DNA of 64,000 bases from Leucocoprinus leucothites (Eukaryota; Basidiomycota; Agaricomycetes; Agaricales; Agaricaceae): positions 434,001 to 498,000 of the forward strand of contig JAACJO010000003.1 in the NCBI GenBank assembly GCA_013368445.1, read 5' to 3'. How positions within the stretch are numbered: position 1 is the first letter of the stretch; every line of letters starts with the position of its first letter. Shown here one piece after another: positions 1-13,029 of the stretch. The notes under the pieces are model-generated. The model did no database searches. It saw only the letters and a program-made list of their open reading frames with translations, and was not told where the DNA came from. A program made the position numbers and the translations under genes.

Positions 1-215
1 TGTACCATAGTACTATTTGTGTTGAATATGTGTGAATGGTACCATGATACTATTCACATTGAACATGTGCAAATAGTACAATGATACTATTTGTGATGAA
101 CATATGTGAATAGTACTGTGATACTATTTGCAATTGAATGTGTGCAAATAGTACTATGATACTATTCATGATGAGCATGTGTGAATGGTGCTATGATACT
201 GTTCATGTCAAAGAT
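1..215. repeat. 37-bp tandem repeat, about 5.5 copies
   Basis: The core TGATACTATT (last copy TGATACTGTT) recurs at 45, 82, 119, 157 and 194, a period of 37-38 bp. Most units carry AATAGTA a few bases before TACTATT, so each can form a short hairpin. The array is cut by the window edge and may extend to the left. It is a minisatellite-like repeat with no coding sense that I can see. Confidence 0.85.
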
Positions 216-3200
216 ATGAATGTGCAAATAGATATACCACAGTGCTATATTTCAATCTCATTTTATCTAAATAACAAAAAATTGAAGCTCAATACCATTG
301 CCTTTCTCCTTCTTCCTCAGGGATTTCATAGTTCCTGGACAACTTCAGCTCCTTGCAAGTCATCTCATGGTACCTATATGTGCAAAAATTGGCAACCTTT
401 ACATAACCTCCACCTTGTGAGCATCAGCATCATCAGAGTTCACACTCCCAGTGAACATGTCCTTCAACATGTAGCCAAAGGTGCACCTCAGAAACTGTAA
501 GATAAAGAGAACATGGTGGGGGTAGAAGGGTTCTGACTTCATCCCCTCTGTAACCCATATTCCATTGATGAGTGCCTTGACCTTCCACACTTCCACATGA
601 GGTACCCTGCAAGGGCAACTCTCACATAACAACCACAGTGGAGGTGCTTGGGGCACTGTAATACTTGGTTGGATTGTCCAGCATTCTGATTTTGGGGGAA
701 CAGAACACCCCAGATCTTGATAGGGCCATCAAGATTATTGACTTCCTTTGTTTTACAGTCCTTCAAGATGTGATGGAGGCAAATATGATTGTTTTGGCTG
801 GTCATGAGGAGCTTGAGTATGAGCTGGTAGTTGGTAGTTACAACATAGGCAAGATAATCAGGATCCTCTCAAACAAGCTCCCACAGGGTATTGGAGATTT
901 GTGGGAGGTCCTTGTTGGTGGCAGCAGCATTAAGCCACTCCTGTGCAATCTTGAGGTGACCTTGAAAAAGTGATGTCAGAAACATTAATGAGTCAGGTTG
1001 TTATCATACTTTTATTGGCCCAGAGGTTGAGCTTCTTTGTGCATTTTTCAGCTGCTCTCTATACTGTCAAGACTTTGCTGGCTGATGCTCCATGCAAAGA
1101 ACCTAATGGTCATGGTAATGGTTAAATGGGCTGTCACAGGGGAATTGATGTACCACATACCCACCATTTTGTCCTGCTTGACCAAGCTATGATTCTTCCC
1201 CTTTTCATTGTCATTCACTTTATTTGCCTTTTCCTTTGACTTCTTCTGCTTCTTCTTTGTTTTCATGTCCTTACTGTCTGACTCCTTTCAGCACTTCTTC
1301 TCCTGAGCTAAAATTCCGAATTGTGAGCAAGGTTCATCACTTGGACTATGATTTACCTCTATCCTGTTCATCCTGATTGCACACACTCTCTTCAGTCTCT
1401 TTCTCAGAGCTTAATTCAACATATTTAGTATCTGGGGGATAGTGAATATCCTGCTTTGTAGGATAATCCTAGGGGCTCACTCTGCCAAGGTTGTATCTTT
1501 GTGGTGGGATTTTGGTTCTTCAATCACTGTTGGAGTTCAGTCTATATTGAGATAGTGTTTTTTGTCAGCTCAAGATTCATAGGTAGTAGTGGTATAACTT
1601 ACTGTTGTCAAGAGTAATCAAATTCATTTCTTCATCTGCTTCAACATCAATATCCTGGCTGCTTCCCATGGGTGCACCATTCTCCCAAATTTCTAGTCCA
1701 AATCATCAGCATGTATAAGCATTCAACACAGATACAAGGACATACCTGTAGTTGCAGGAGGGTCAGGGCCCATGGAAGCAGTGGTTGCAGCAGTTGAGGG
1801 GCTGGGTGGAGGTGGTAGTGGTGACAACAATGGAACAACCACATGTGGTCCTTCTTGGGGGCAGTCACCATTGATGGACATGGTGTCCAGCAAGAGGTCA
1901 ACTGGTGTGGACACTAGAATCAGAGGTACTGATGTGGTCACATTGTGACTTACAGGCATAGATGGCACTTGTGTCAGTGGAGAAGCTTCAAGATCCTGTT
2001 TCATGAGTGTGCATGGATGTAGTCAGATGTTTGGAAAGTTTGAATTACATTTACACACTATTGGGTCCTTTGTGGTTTTTGTGTTGCCTCATTTGGGTAC
2101 CTCATTATTGAAGGTAAGGAATGTAAATATAATTGATGTATATGATGACTTACCACTTACAAATCCATAAGTGATCCAAGCTTAATTTCAGCCCTCTTAA
2201 GCTGCAATTTTGCAGCTGTACAAGCATTGCATGCCGCTGTTAACCACTCTAATAAAAATGAGCCTTTTAAACTAAAAATGCTCAGTACTATGACTTACTC
2301 TTTGGGACTGCCTTCTTGGACTGCACTTGTTTCTCAAGCTCAGATTTGTCATTCTCAGCCTTAGTGATCATATCCTGAGTGATCCTAATTTTCTCCTTCA
2401 GTGAGGCAATCTCTGCAGGAAGTCAACTCTAAGGTTCTGAAATCCAGGTAAAAAAAAAAGATAATGCACCAGCTTGAGTGAATTTGTCTGACATGGTGGG
2501 AGAGGACTGTAGAGGAACAGTTCCACCAGACTCTCAAATTGTCAATGCATGCAAACTTTCATGGCTGATGTATAATATCTCAGATTGGAAAGACACCAAA
2601 TATTTGGTGGATAGAATATTACCATTTGTGGATAATTGATTCCACTTGTGGTACTCACAATTGAGCCACCCTGGGAGATGAACCTCTTTTGGTCTCTCAG
2701 GAGCATCCTCCCTGGAAGACAGGGTGGTGAACTGTTGTTCTGCTGACTGCTTGTGTGGAGGATATGTAAAAAAGCGATATCTCCATGAAGACAGTAGGCC
2801 ACTCCCATGTGTATAGGTACCACATGATAGGATACTACTGCATGGTAGGGTTAGCACATGGACCCTTGGGGAATGCCAGAGCAATGTTGTTAAGGGTTAG
2901 GTGAGCCAAAGACACTGGACAGGATGGATGTATGGAGGTTGGTGTTGGACAAGGACTGTGTTGGTTTGGGTTGGGGCAGGGGCTTTGGTCACTGCCTCTT
3001 CATCTTTCTGAGATTGAGTGTCAGGTTTGCAAGAGACAAGGAATGAATGACTTGCTATACAGACTTTTCTTATGGGTTGGATGCGAGGCCACTGTGGATG
3101 CCAGATGCAGCCAATAAACCAGCATCACCACCTCACAGTCCAACATACTCTAAATACATTGTTGGTAAGTCTCCAATTCTCCACTACAGCAGTTTTGCAT

Positions 3201-3920
3201 GGGCTCACTGATGGCTTGAGGCCAAGCCTCTCATCAGCTGAGAGCCTGGTTTCCACACTAGTGAGCAGGAGGGTGGACCTTATGCATGCTGATGTGATGA
3301 CATGTGACACAGTAACAGAGGGTGAAGGGTGGACCTGTTATCAAGCCAGTGGTGCAGAGCTGAGTTAGGACTCAAGACCTATGCTTATAAGTATGAGCAT
3401 TGCTTTGTGTGATGAGCAAAGATACATACTTTGCTCATATCATTGAATTTTGCTATTAGGATGTTTGACACTGAGTCAGAGGAAGTCTTTGACATTTTGC
3501 ATATGGTAGGAGTGCATTTCTGCTGCTGTCATTTAGCAAGAGGGACAAGCACCATCAGATGTAGAATGATACAAGACAGAGAGAATAGAGTGTCAAATGA
3601 GTGGCAAAAGCACATGCCCTACAGTCACATGATGTCAAGAACTGGGTTACTAGAGGACAGGGGACAGACCTGATGTTCAAGACTGGGTGTCTAGGACAGA
3701 GGAGCAGAGATGACTAATCTGGTTATTGAATATGGGAGCAGGTCTTGGCCTCAACTTATGTGTTGTGCCACTACTGACACTGACCCGGATTTTGGAAGCA
3801 GATAGAGATGGGAGGGCAAGGAGAGAGCAGAGGTCAGACAAGGTAGTAACATGTAACTTAGTCAATTATCAGACTGAGGAATACAGTATATATTTGACTA
3901 CTTATATACAAGGTGGCAGA
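216..3920. other. CpG-poor relic region, no intact gene
   Basis: No reading frame here looks like a working gene. Short open stretches on the minus strand around 970-400, 2,000-1,640 and 2,880-2,180 read as protein-like text broken by TGA/TAG stops and frame changes. The interval is poor in CG and rich in TG/CA, like the decayed copies further right. It is most likely an old, mutated repeat or gene. I do not recognise the family. The homology to the NACHT unit starts at about 3,920. Confidence 0.5.
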
Positions 3921-4404
3921 ACCTTTATGCTCTCACTGCAAATGCTGCCCACCAAAGCTGCATTTATGCAAGATAATATAAATTGTATTGGGATCCTCTT
4001 GACAGGGATGATGGGTGGGGAGTTGTCATTGGTACTGCTATGAAGGGAGTTATTATCATTGTTGTGGTGCTGGACAATCAGGGGTGAGAAGGAACAAACA
4101 GCACAAACCAACACACAGATGTTCTAGTGTACTCAAGTCATAGCCATGTGGACACTGGGAAAGTACATTCACATGCTTCAAAAATACAAAATTAAATACT
4201 TACACTACTGAGATCAAGCCTGGAGCAAGGCCATAAAGGCCTATTCCCATGATATCCATTATCCCAAGGGGCAAAGGTCCTTGGGTAGAAAATCAAATAT
4301 TTTGTGCACCATAGAACCCTTCTCTTGCTTCACAGAGTCAGGGACTGGTGTGAGCAACTGGTCCCATTAAATTTCTGGTCCATGCTGGCATATTCAGGAT
4401 TAAC
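3921..4404. repeat. 3' flank of NACHT unit 1
   Basis: This segment matches the flanks at about 20,997-21,605 and 36,700-37,266, for example a shared TTTATGCTCT...GCATTTATGCAAGATAATATAAA block. It lies downstream of the NACHT reading frame and contains no gene. Its left edge, about 3,920, is the left limit of the tandem array in this window. Confidence 0.7.
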
Positions 4405-7026
4405 TCATACACCAACAGGTCCATTTGCACTAACATAAACTGTATGAAGTAAAACAAAAACAACTAGGATGTAAGTCCTGCATTTAGTAGGCCCTTCAGA
4501 TGGTATCTCAGTGTCATTCTGTCCATCCTCATTTTCAACCTTCTCTTTCTTCTGTTCCCTGCTGACCTCATATCTACTTCCACCTCTATGCACATGCCCG
4601 GGCTCACCCCTCTCCTCCATGTCACTGCCATCCTCATCCTTTACATTGCATCCATCCTCCTCCTCCACATTACTTCTGTTGTCATCTTCTGCACTACTGC
4701 TATCCTCATCCTCATCACTGCTCCACATTGTAAACCTCTCCACTTTATAAAACACAATTGCCTTCTCATAGTTGACTGTCTGAAACTGATGAAAATACTG
4801 CTTCTCAGTTTCAAACTCCCAAAACCAGATCACCAACTTATCCCCATGACTGAGTTTATATAGGCTAGATTTGTTGCTGGACTGTTTCTGTCGAGAGATT
4901 GTGTGGAGGACAGAGGCTGCATGACTTGAACCAAATTGAGGATGATAGGGCCTGATGACTTGTGCACTTTCAAGTTTATCAACCATCTGTTGGTGTTTTA
5001 GCTGGTAGTCATGAATTGTGTTGGTGGATATGCATACTGTGAGAAACATATCTAGATCAAATTCCATGTAATCCTCAAGCTGAGAAAACTCAGAGCATTT
5101 ATTGACTCTAGCAACCCCAGCTTTGCCCAGGCAGGCTGTGGAAAAGCCTGAAAATACCCTGATCCCATCCACCATTATAGAAGCAAGCAGGGACTTGTGA
5201 TAATTGAGATGTGCAAGTTTCTGCAGCAAGCTCAGTGGAAGGTCCTCCATAAATGTACAAAACTTTGGATAATTATAAGACAATGAAAACGGGATATGGA
5301 TAAAGGTCCGAATCTTGATGTATGAATCTGTGAACTCACTCCCTTGAGGCCAAGAGAATGGGGTGGAAGGGCTGGCTGTACCTGACCTTGATATGACTCC
5401 TAAAATACAATGTTGAGCATGCAATGTGGTACAGTGAAGAAAGACATACTTGTGCCTTGGATTACATAGCCTAATGCATAATGGTGATGTTGCTGAATGA
5501 GATGATTGAAGAGGTTCTGGTGCATGGCCAGTGTGGTGACACAGAAGGAGGATGAGCAAGTGGGATCATGGAGAAAGTCATAGAAGGATTTGTGGCAGAA
5601 AGAGAGAGTACTATGAACATGACTGAGGGTTAGACAGAGCGAGGATTGAGACATGGATGATAAGTTCTGATCAAACAATGAGTGTTTGAGATTGATGGTT
5701 TCATCAAAAGGGGATGGCAGATATTCCTGATATTGTATGACAGCTTGAACGTGATGGTAAATGCCTTGAAAGTGTCTGTCTGAGATGCCAGTGGGGTTAT
5801 ATAGGAGAGTGAGGAACCAACTCAGGCCATCATCCTAGTTAAGAACCAAATTATCAAACAAATACAAGAACAAGAGCTGCATAGGCAAGAGAATGTTATC
5901 AGGAACACATTGCAAGATGAGTGTGTAAGGTGCATCCAGCTCTGCATATGCCAAAGTCAACTGGCAACTGCATTTTGAGATAGGATCAAGTATAGCTTCC
6001 AAGATCTCCTCAATCTCTGGATATGAGTGGCAGTTGATGAAATGAAGAACAGTGGCTGGGTGAGCAAACAGACCCACTGCAGCATTGACAAACATCTGGA
6101 TTTGCTTAGCTATGGGCCACAAGGAAGAAAGGTGAAGGAGATTTTGACATCAAAGTATGTTCTCAAACCCTCCATGCAGGTATAGTTCAATCTCCCTATC
6201 GGCTTTGCAAGAGATCAGTAGAAGGACAGAGTAGTAGCAGAAGGTCTTGGTGAATGATGCAAATGCAGAGACAATATGGGGTTCTTCTCAGCTAAAGATC
6301 ACCCAACAAAATGGAGTAGACCCAGCTTAGATCAACAATGTGATGATCTTAATGATCTCCATCTGTATGCTTGTGCTGTGACACTTTTCCAAGCCATCAA
6401 GGAATATGGTTCTTCTCTGTATATCCTTTCCTTGCTCTCTAAACTCCCACAGCAGCTCTGTGATAAGGTATATGAACTGAGACAACATCATTTTCTTAAT
6501 GATAGTCCTATCAACAGAAACCTTGTGATTGAGGATATCACAATAGTCAGGGAGGGTAGTTGAGAGCTGATATGTGAGGGTAGGGAAGAAGCAAGTATGG
6601 TCCTTGCACTGGCCCCTGATGGAGAAGAAAAATGCAGTGGCAAGGTGGCCAGACTCCTTCAGGTGTTTGGCACAAGTTTGAGCTATGGCTGATTTTCCAA
6701 CAGCAGCAGGCCCTTTCATCCAGTAGAGCAGTGGGATAGAATCATCTTCATTGCTAGCAGTGGCCCAGGTTGTGATGTTCTTGATGTACTGTTCATGTGT
6801 GCCCTCATAACATGAGGGAGTATAATCTTGTTCTTCAGCATCAATGGATGCCTCTGGGGTAGAGGCTTCATAGAGGATGTCCATGCCTAAACATCAGATT
6901 AGTATGATCTGTATGGTGATAAGCAGATGACTCACCTGTTGTACCAGATTGATTGTAATATTTGCTCTGTGCAATGATTTGTCCCACATTTATTACAACA
7001 TTGTGAGCTCCAGGGATTACAGACAT
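4405..7026 (-). pseudogene. NACHT/STAND protein, copy A (degenerate)
   Basis: This is a broken paralogue of the intact NACHT gene at 37,267-39,777. The ATG is at 7,024-7,026, and exon 1 ends in a canonical GTGAGT donor with a 49-bp-type intron. The Walker A motif GPAAVGKSA is intact near 6,700, but the Walker B region reads FLDGLEKC instead of FIDGLDEC. The frame is then broken by stops (one at about 6,327, CAA to TAA) and indels. Blocks continue at 6,122-5,835 and 5,678-4,405, including the acidic Ser/Asp/Glu-rich tail. Compared with copy C, nearly all differences are C-to-T or G-to-A, many at former CG. NACHT proteins are STAND NTPases linked in fungi to non-self recognition. This copy should not give a full protein. 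Confidence 0.85.
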
Positions 7027-7751
7027 AATGTTGGATGGGTGAAGGGTGAAGGAGAGAACAAAGAATTGTTGAACACAGCATCACAACTTCCTCTTGAGTT
7101 GAGTGTGTGAGTGTCAGATAACAGGTGATTGGCAGCCAAAGATTTGTTGCATGGGCATTGGGAAGACAATAAGAGCTACCTACATCATTTCGAAGAAAAA
7201 CTAGAAGATAGTTGATGACCCAAGAATTGCATGCACTAATCTCTAACCTCCCATCCAACACCAGATGTCCATTTTCAAAAGAGGTCAATTGTTCCCATGT
7301 GCAAGGCATTTTGGTAGAGGGTGTGTGTGTTTGAAGCTGACACAACCCTCCTTCTGTTTTGCAGAGTTGGGGATGCATCAAATACATTATCACCATGGAC
7401 TCATCAACTGACCTATTTTGCTGGGCTCTGATCGACAAGGTGGATGGACATCACATCAAGAAGCTTTGATATTCAAATGTCAAATATTAGATGCCCTGAA
7501 TTTTCACCCTAGCAGATTTTCAGCAGCAGAGATCATTTCAGTGCTCTTGCTGATGCAGCTTGCCTTTGTTTGGCACAGAATATGATTGCAAGCTGAGCCA
7601 AACACTGACCCTAACTTCACTTTGATTTAACATTGACTTTGATTCCAATCCATTTGGCTAGAGAGTCATCAATCTCCTACCCTTTCTTATGATCACGATT
7701 ACTTCCTGAATGAATGAATATCACAAACCACTCCTCTACCTCCAGTTTGAG
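7027..7751. promoter_or_regulatory. Head-to-head intergenic segment, unit 1 (decayed)
   Basis: It separates the start of NACHT-A (minus) from the start of HEATR5 fragment 1 (plus). It is homologous to 33,083-33,815 and to the shorter 39,778-40,246. In unit 3 the equivalent segment must carry both promoters. Here it is CpG-depleted. I see no further gene. Confidence 0.5.
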
Positions 7752-7873
7752 ATGTCTGCACTGGAATATAATGAGCTTGTTGAGGTCTGTTTTCATACTG
7801 CATTGGCTGAAGAGTTCCTGATGATTTAGCTTCTGCAAATGCAGAACTTTCTGGAGAGAACAAGGAGGTGTCT

Positions 7874-8419
7874 TGTCAAGATTTGCAAAATACTGGCACT
7901 TACTAAGCATGCAAAAGTTATGGAGAGGTTGGTCATTGGCTTCAGCATATGTGCTGCACCCTTCCAATATTGTGTTGACTGATTTAGTCTACAAGGAAGA
8001 TGACAGGCAGTGCGAATTGGAATTCAACACTGAAGGAATAACAGACAGAGAATTCAGAGTGGAATCTTAGTTGATATTCAGAATGGGTAATACATGAGCT
8101 AGTAGCAACATATTTCAGATAACGCAAAATTGGACAAATAACATGTAAATATTGCAAAACTCACAATGTGACAATAAACAAATAAACAGATAAATGAAAA
8201 GTAAATAGACAATGACAAATGTGACATGATGGAGAATGACAAACATAAATGGAATGGCAGAAACAAATATGAGTGCAAATAAAAGGAGGATAGAATGATA
8301 AGCAGAGACAGGCTGCGAAATATTTATAGAAATGATAGATAATGAAAAATTGTGGGAATTGGAAATCAAAAAAATAGTCAGAGATCAAATTGGAGAGGTT
8401 GCAATCACAGATCGTGACA
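7874..8419. mobile_element. Solo LTR, 546 bp, older copy
   Basis: It begins TGTCAAGATTTGC and ends GCAGATCGTGACA-like (TG...CA, imperfect terminal inverted repeat TGTCA[A/C]GAT[T/C]TG). It is flanked by a perfect 5-bp duplication TGTCT at 7,869-7,873 and 8,420-8,424. The empty site is visible at 33,944 and 40,366 in the other units. Its twin at 8,626-9,171 has the same length but keeps more CpG. There is no internal coding sequence. The ends and the 5-bp duplication fit an LTR left by recombination. A MITE is the less likely alternative. Confidence 0.8.
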
Positions 8420-8510
8420 TGTCTCTCTTCTGGTGGTTAACTGTTACACTGAAATATATCAAGGAATCCCCCATTGTATGTTTATTTATTTCCTCATTGT
8501 CCTCTGCTAG

Positions 8511-9264
8511 TGTAGCACTGTTGTGACCTTGTCACTCTAGTATATACTTTGTTTGTCCTAGTCTAGTTTGGACCCTTACTCAAGTATATAAGTAGCCTGC
8601 TATCTGTCAATATCCCCCAGACTCTTGTCAAGATTTGCGAAATACTGGCGCTTACTAAGTGTGCAAAAGTTATGGAGAGGTCGGTCATTGGCTTCAGCGT
8701 ATGTGCTGCACCCTTCCAATATCGCGTCAACCAATTTGGCCTATGAGGAAGATGACAGGCAGTGTGAATTGGAATTCAACACTGAAGGAATAATGGATAG
8801 AGAATTCAGAGTGGAATCTTAGTCGATATTCAGAATGCCTAATACATGAGCTAGTAGCGACATATTTAAGATAATGCGAAAATGGACAAACAACACGTAA
8901 ATATTGCGAAGCTCACAATGCGACAATAAACAAATAAACAGATAAACGAAAAGTAAATAGATAACAACAAACGTGACACGACGGAGAATGACAAACATAA
9001 ATGGAATGGTGGAAACGAATATGAGCACAAATAAAAGGAGGATAGAATGATGAGCGGAGACAGGCTGTGAAATATTTATAGAAATGATAGATAATGAAAA
9101 ATTGTGGGAATCGGAAATCGAAAAAATAGTCGGAGATCAAATCAGAGAGGTCACAATCGCAGATCGTGACAACTCTCCTAAATCAATACTTTACTCCTGT
9201 TGAGTACTTGTGCTACCTAAGTTTCTTCATCATGTGCCTTGATGAACTCCATCCTCATGCCACA
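8511..9264 (+). repeat. 5' LTR of element 1, split by a nested solo LTR
   Basis: The LTR parts are 8,511-8,625 and 9,177-9,264. Together they match the 205-bp 3' LTR at 18,109-18,313, apart from small differences such as a missing TTTG. The nested insert is 8,626-9,171 with ACTCT duplicated on each side. A TATATAAG box lies near 8,585. Confidence 0.9.
8626..9171. mobile_element. Solo LTR, 546 bp, younger copy nested in element 1 LTR
   Basis: It has the same family and length as 7,874-8,419. It is flanked by the 5-bp duplication ACTCT (8,621-8,625 and 9,172-9,176), and the intact 3' LTR shows the empty site CAGACTCTTGTAAATC. It keeps many CG dinucleotides that are TG or CA in the older copy, so it landed later, after element 1. 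Confidence 0.85.
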
Positions 9265-9448
9265 GATTTTCAACAGCCCCAAAGCTATTACTTTGCCCTA
9301 ACAAGGCAACACTTACTCTCTCTCTATATATATATCCATTGACATTGTAACACTTGGGCAACCCCAGGTCTAATCAACCTGGCCATCCCATGTGTCTCCT
9401 TGTCAACATCCACACCTATCAAACCTATTTTGTCATTGTCCTCTAAGC

Positions 9449-11790
9449 ATGGCCAGATCAAGGTACAACTTATGCAGTTGCAAGACTGATCAAGGAGTTC
9501 CCCCAGTCAGGAACAATGGAGGTAAGTCCCCTACTACCAGTAACACTGACAATGATTCTTCAGACACCGCTGTCACCAATGAGGTCCTCTTGATCTCCCC
9601 TCTGCTGTTGAGCAGAATGTAGTCCCCCCACCAGTAGTATCCTCAGTAGCTGGCAAGGAGGCAACTCCTTTGCTGATGAGTCCCAGACCTCCAGGCTCAT
9701 GGGAGCATGTCTCGAGACATCCTCAGACTGCTTGTAGTAACCAGTGTTTGGATGCAAACACCAGTAGTGAACTCAGTAGTGCACCTTGGTCTTCTAGTGA
9801 CCACCCTAGCATACCTACTAGAAATTCAACCCCAGTTGACAATCATCCTGCCTCTGTTGAAGCCTTAGTTAGATCTGAACATGAGGACCCAGTACCCTCT
9901 GTGTTCACCACTCACCCACTTGACAAGCCCAATGATGAGCTGACTTCAGAACAACTTGAGGCTGTAAGTCAAGCTATAGATGGTCTAACTGATGAGCAAC
10001 ATGAGACATATGCTCGAAGAAATGCTGCTTCAAAGTCCAATATGCAAGCTGGACACTCTAAGGATAAAGGCAAAGAAGTAAATCCCCATAACTGTTGGGG
10101 AACCACTGGTATTCCTGATCATGAATTGGACTCTGATACACAAGAAGTGCTACTTGAAAATGCCAAATCTTCAAAGACTAAATCTAAATCTAAAAGAAAG
10201 AGGTCTCCTAGTAAGGAGAAGAAGCACCATAAATGATCCAAAGAGAAGGAACACCAACATAAGAAGAAATATAAGAAGGCCAAGAAATTGAAAGATAAGC
10301 ATGCCTCAGACAAAAGAAAGGCTTCACATGAAATATCCTTTGCTACTACAGACATTTCTGATAGTGTAGCTAATCAAATACATCATATTTGGCATGCTGG
10401 TCAAGGTGCAACAACCTCACAAGTCAACATCAGTTCACATGTTGATGACAATCTAAGGCCATCACAACAAGTCAATCCTTGAAGCTATCTTGGTTGTGCT
10501 TTTGCTGATGTTCGTGCTGGATCTCAACAGCCTCATTCTAATGAAAGAAACCGAAAAAAGGGTCATCATAGCACAAAGAAATTGAAGAATTCTAAGAAAC
10601 ATAAGTCTAGCAAAAAGAATCATAGCAAGAGACATAGTCATAAAAAACATCACTCAAGTTCATCATCAGATGACTCTGATTCTCAATCTGATATGCTGAA
10701 CAACAAAGCTAGACCCTCAGGACAAGGACCACCTTCAGGAACATCAAGCTCATCCAGCTCCAGTTCAGACTCTTCAAGCTCATCTTCATCTAGCTCTTCT
10801 ACTGGTGGCAGTTCTGATGACAGTTCTTCATCATCATCCTCTGAAAGCTCCAACTCTTCAAGTTCATCCTCTGACAACTATGACTCCTCTAATTCATCCT
10901 CAAGCTCATCTAGCTCTAGTAGTGATTCTGTTGACCATGAAAGGAACACCCAATGTGGTATGAATTATAGCAAGTCTCTATTGAAACCTATACCCCCAGA
11001 GAAATATGATGGCTCAGCTTCTCCTCAAACATTCTTCTGATTCATAAGGCAGGCCATGGACTATGTCACAGATGGCCGAGCACCACATGAGCAACAAGTC
11101 AATATCATATCCCACTTCTTGACAGGAAAGGTATATGAATTTTACACCCATGAAACATCAATAGATCCTCACTGGTGGAACACTGATGAATTCTTCACTG
11201 CCTTGTTTGACTATTGTTTCCCTACAGATTTCAGATCTCAACAATGTTGAAAGCTAGCTAGGTTCATTCAAGGAAAATTATCAGTCTGAGAATATACATC
11301 TCAATTAAATGAATATTTCTCCTTGCTTGGCTATAATGACCAACAGAACACTATTGACAAAGTACATAAACTGTGGCATTGGCTAAATTTTGAAATTCAG
11401 GAGCAATTATGGCTCAAACACCTTAATCCCGAGCAATCTTCCTACAATGAGGTACTACAAATGGCTGAAACCATTGAAATGTCGAAATCAGTAGCCCAAA
11501 GTGTTAGAAACAAAGGAGAAAACAATGTAAAAGGCAATGACAAGAAATCATTCAAGGGCAAGAAAGGAAATGGGGACTCATGAAACAATTCAGACCTCAT
11601 TGAATTGGCAGCTCTTGCATTTGACAATATCAGTGCCACTGATGGCTCATCTGTATCTGACAAAAACAGCTCTACTGAATATCAGACATGTGCCAAAAGT
11701 CTCTCCAACCATGAATATGAAGAAGACAAAACTGTTATGACCTTCATTGGAACTCAGGTTGCAACTCTGGCAAAGGCTTGAGAATGAGAA
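9449..11790 (+). pseudogene. gag of element 1 (degenerate)
   Basis: It opens at ATG 9,449 and after a frame change near 9,620 continues in one frame from 9,670 to about 11,790. Internal stops are all TGA (for example 10,234, 10,480, 11,038, 11,248), as expected from CGA or TGG decay. The N-terminal part is acidic and Ser/Thr-rich. Next come Lys/His-rich segments (about 10,170-10,300 and 10,560-10,660), then a serine tract of roughly 70 Ser mixed with Asp (10,655-10,930). The retrotransposon-gag core follows (about 10,980-11,500, ending in a coiled-coil-like MAETIEMSKS segment). I did not find a clear zinc knuckle. It would form the capsid-like particle. It cannot be translated whole. Confidence 0.8.
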
Positions 11791-13029
11791 AGGGAAAGAT
11801 ACAATTGGTAAAGCATAAGGAAGTACACTCTACCTAGGAGTCTATATATATAAGAAGGAAGTGGACCTGGGTAAGTATGAGTCAGGGGACTCAGGTAACT
11901 ATGACATAGACCGTGATGTAGACTATGATGTGGGAGTGGGGTAACTGTAAAAATAGAAATTGACATGGGGAGTACTGGAACCGACTGGAGTCATAACAGA
12001 AACATACAACTATGTCACTGACTCCAAAGACACAGAGGTCCTGAATTTCAGTGGACTTGAGTTAGGAGTGCATAATATGTCTGTGTTCAAGAACCTAAAA
12101 ATTGAACCACCCATGAGTTCATTCAAATGAGTATCAGCTTGGATGAGTCAACAACCTGAAGACAAAACTTACTTAAGTGAAGGAGACTTTGACAAACAAA
12201 ACTGCCTCCAAACAACCATGTATTGGTATCCTAAATCGGACTCAGCTGCCATTGACTATTTTATGGGCTTGACAGAACATCAATGTAAAACAATTGGTTC
12301 AATCTCACACTCTTGGCTTGAATGCATAATCCAAAAACTTCTACCATCACAATGGGGTATGCGAGTTAAGCTAAGAAAGGATAAGTTCTACATTGACAGT
12401 GACATCCTTTATGGAACACTTACCCTGAAGCAGTCATATGTACTTAGATGGAGACCACAATCTGTGGTGAAATACATAGTATGAAAAGTGGCACATTCCA
12501 CTCATTGAGAACCATCACTTGACTTGATCCAAGTAATAGACCAACTTGGTGAAACCATGGCCAATGAAGACCCTGTAATCACTAATGCAGAAAATGTCCT
12601 AAACCTATCAGACAGACACACTATAATTGAATATGTAGACAACTACTTATATATGGTACACCCCATGAGATACTCTGTCAAAGTGTATGCATCATGGGTC
12701 ATAGTTCATGATCACTTGCTTGATCTTGACCATGGCATCAGCCAATGGCTCCTATTGAATGAAAACTTCAATATTGTTGACTGGGTTGAAAACAGAGGAC
12801 CCGAAGAAATGGTGTTCACTCATCTCTGAAAGATGTGGAAAATCTTGGTGGACTCAAAGAAATGTTTACAGAAATAGACATGCTCACTGAACCTGAAGAA
12901 GCACCTGTCATCTCCATAAACATCGAGATCAACAGTTAACAGATTGAAGCAGGCACATATCCCTCCATACAACGAAATTTTTTGAAGGTCAATGATGTAT
13001 CAAGACCTATCCCTTGACCTATTGTTGTA
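11791..13029 (+). pseudogene. gag-pol spacer region of element 1
   Basis: Open blocks at 12,143-12,484 and 12,524-12,829 read as a continuous but broken polyprotein segment between gag and protease. Many Agaricomycete gypsy elements have a long segment of this kind before the protease. I see no named domain. Confidence 0.45.

Noticed and set aside
4511..4863. Ser/Leu-rich plus-strand frames
   Set aside because: They are antisense to the acidic tail of NACHT-A. The same shadows occur at 21,622-21,916 and 37,217-37,550.
7874..8419. MITE or hAT-type DNA transposon
   Set aside because: TG...CA ends with only short inverted termini and 5-bp duplications fit an LTR better. No TA, TTAA or 8-bp duplication was seen.
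8115..9140. Hydrophobic minus-strand frames that look like small membrane proteins
   Set aside because: They lie wholly within the two solo LTRs and are shared only because the LTRs are copies.
10683..10877. Acidic minus-strand frame (Asp/Glu/Leu-rich)
   Set aside because: It is the reverse complement of the serine tract of gag and has no independent support.
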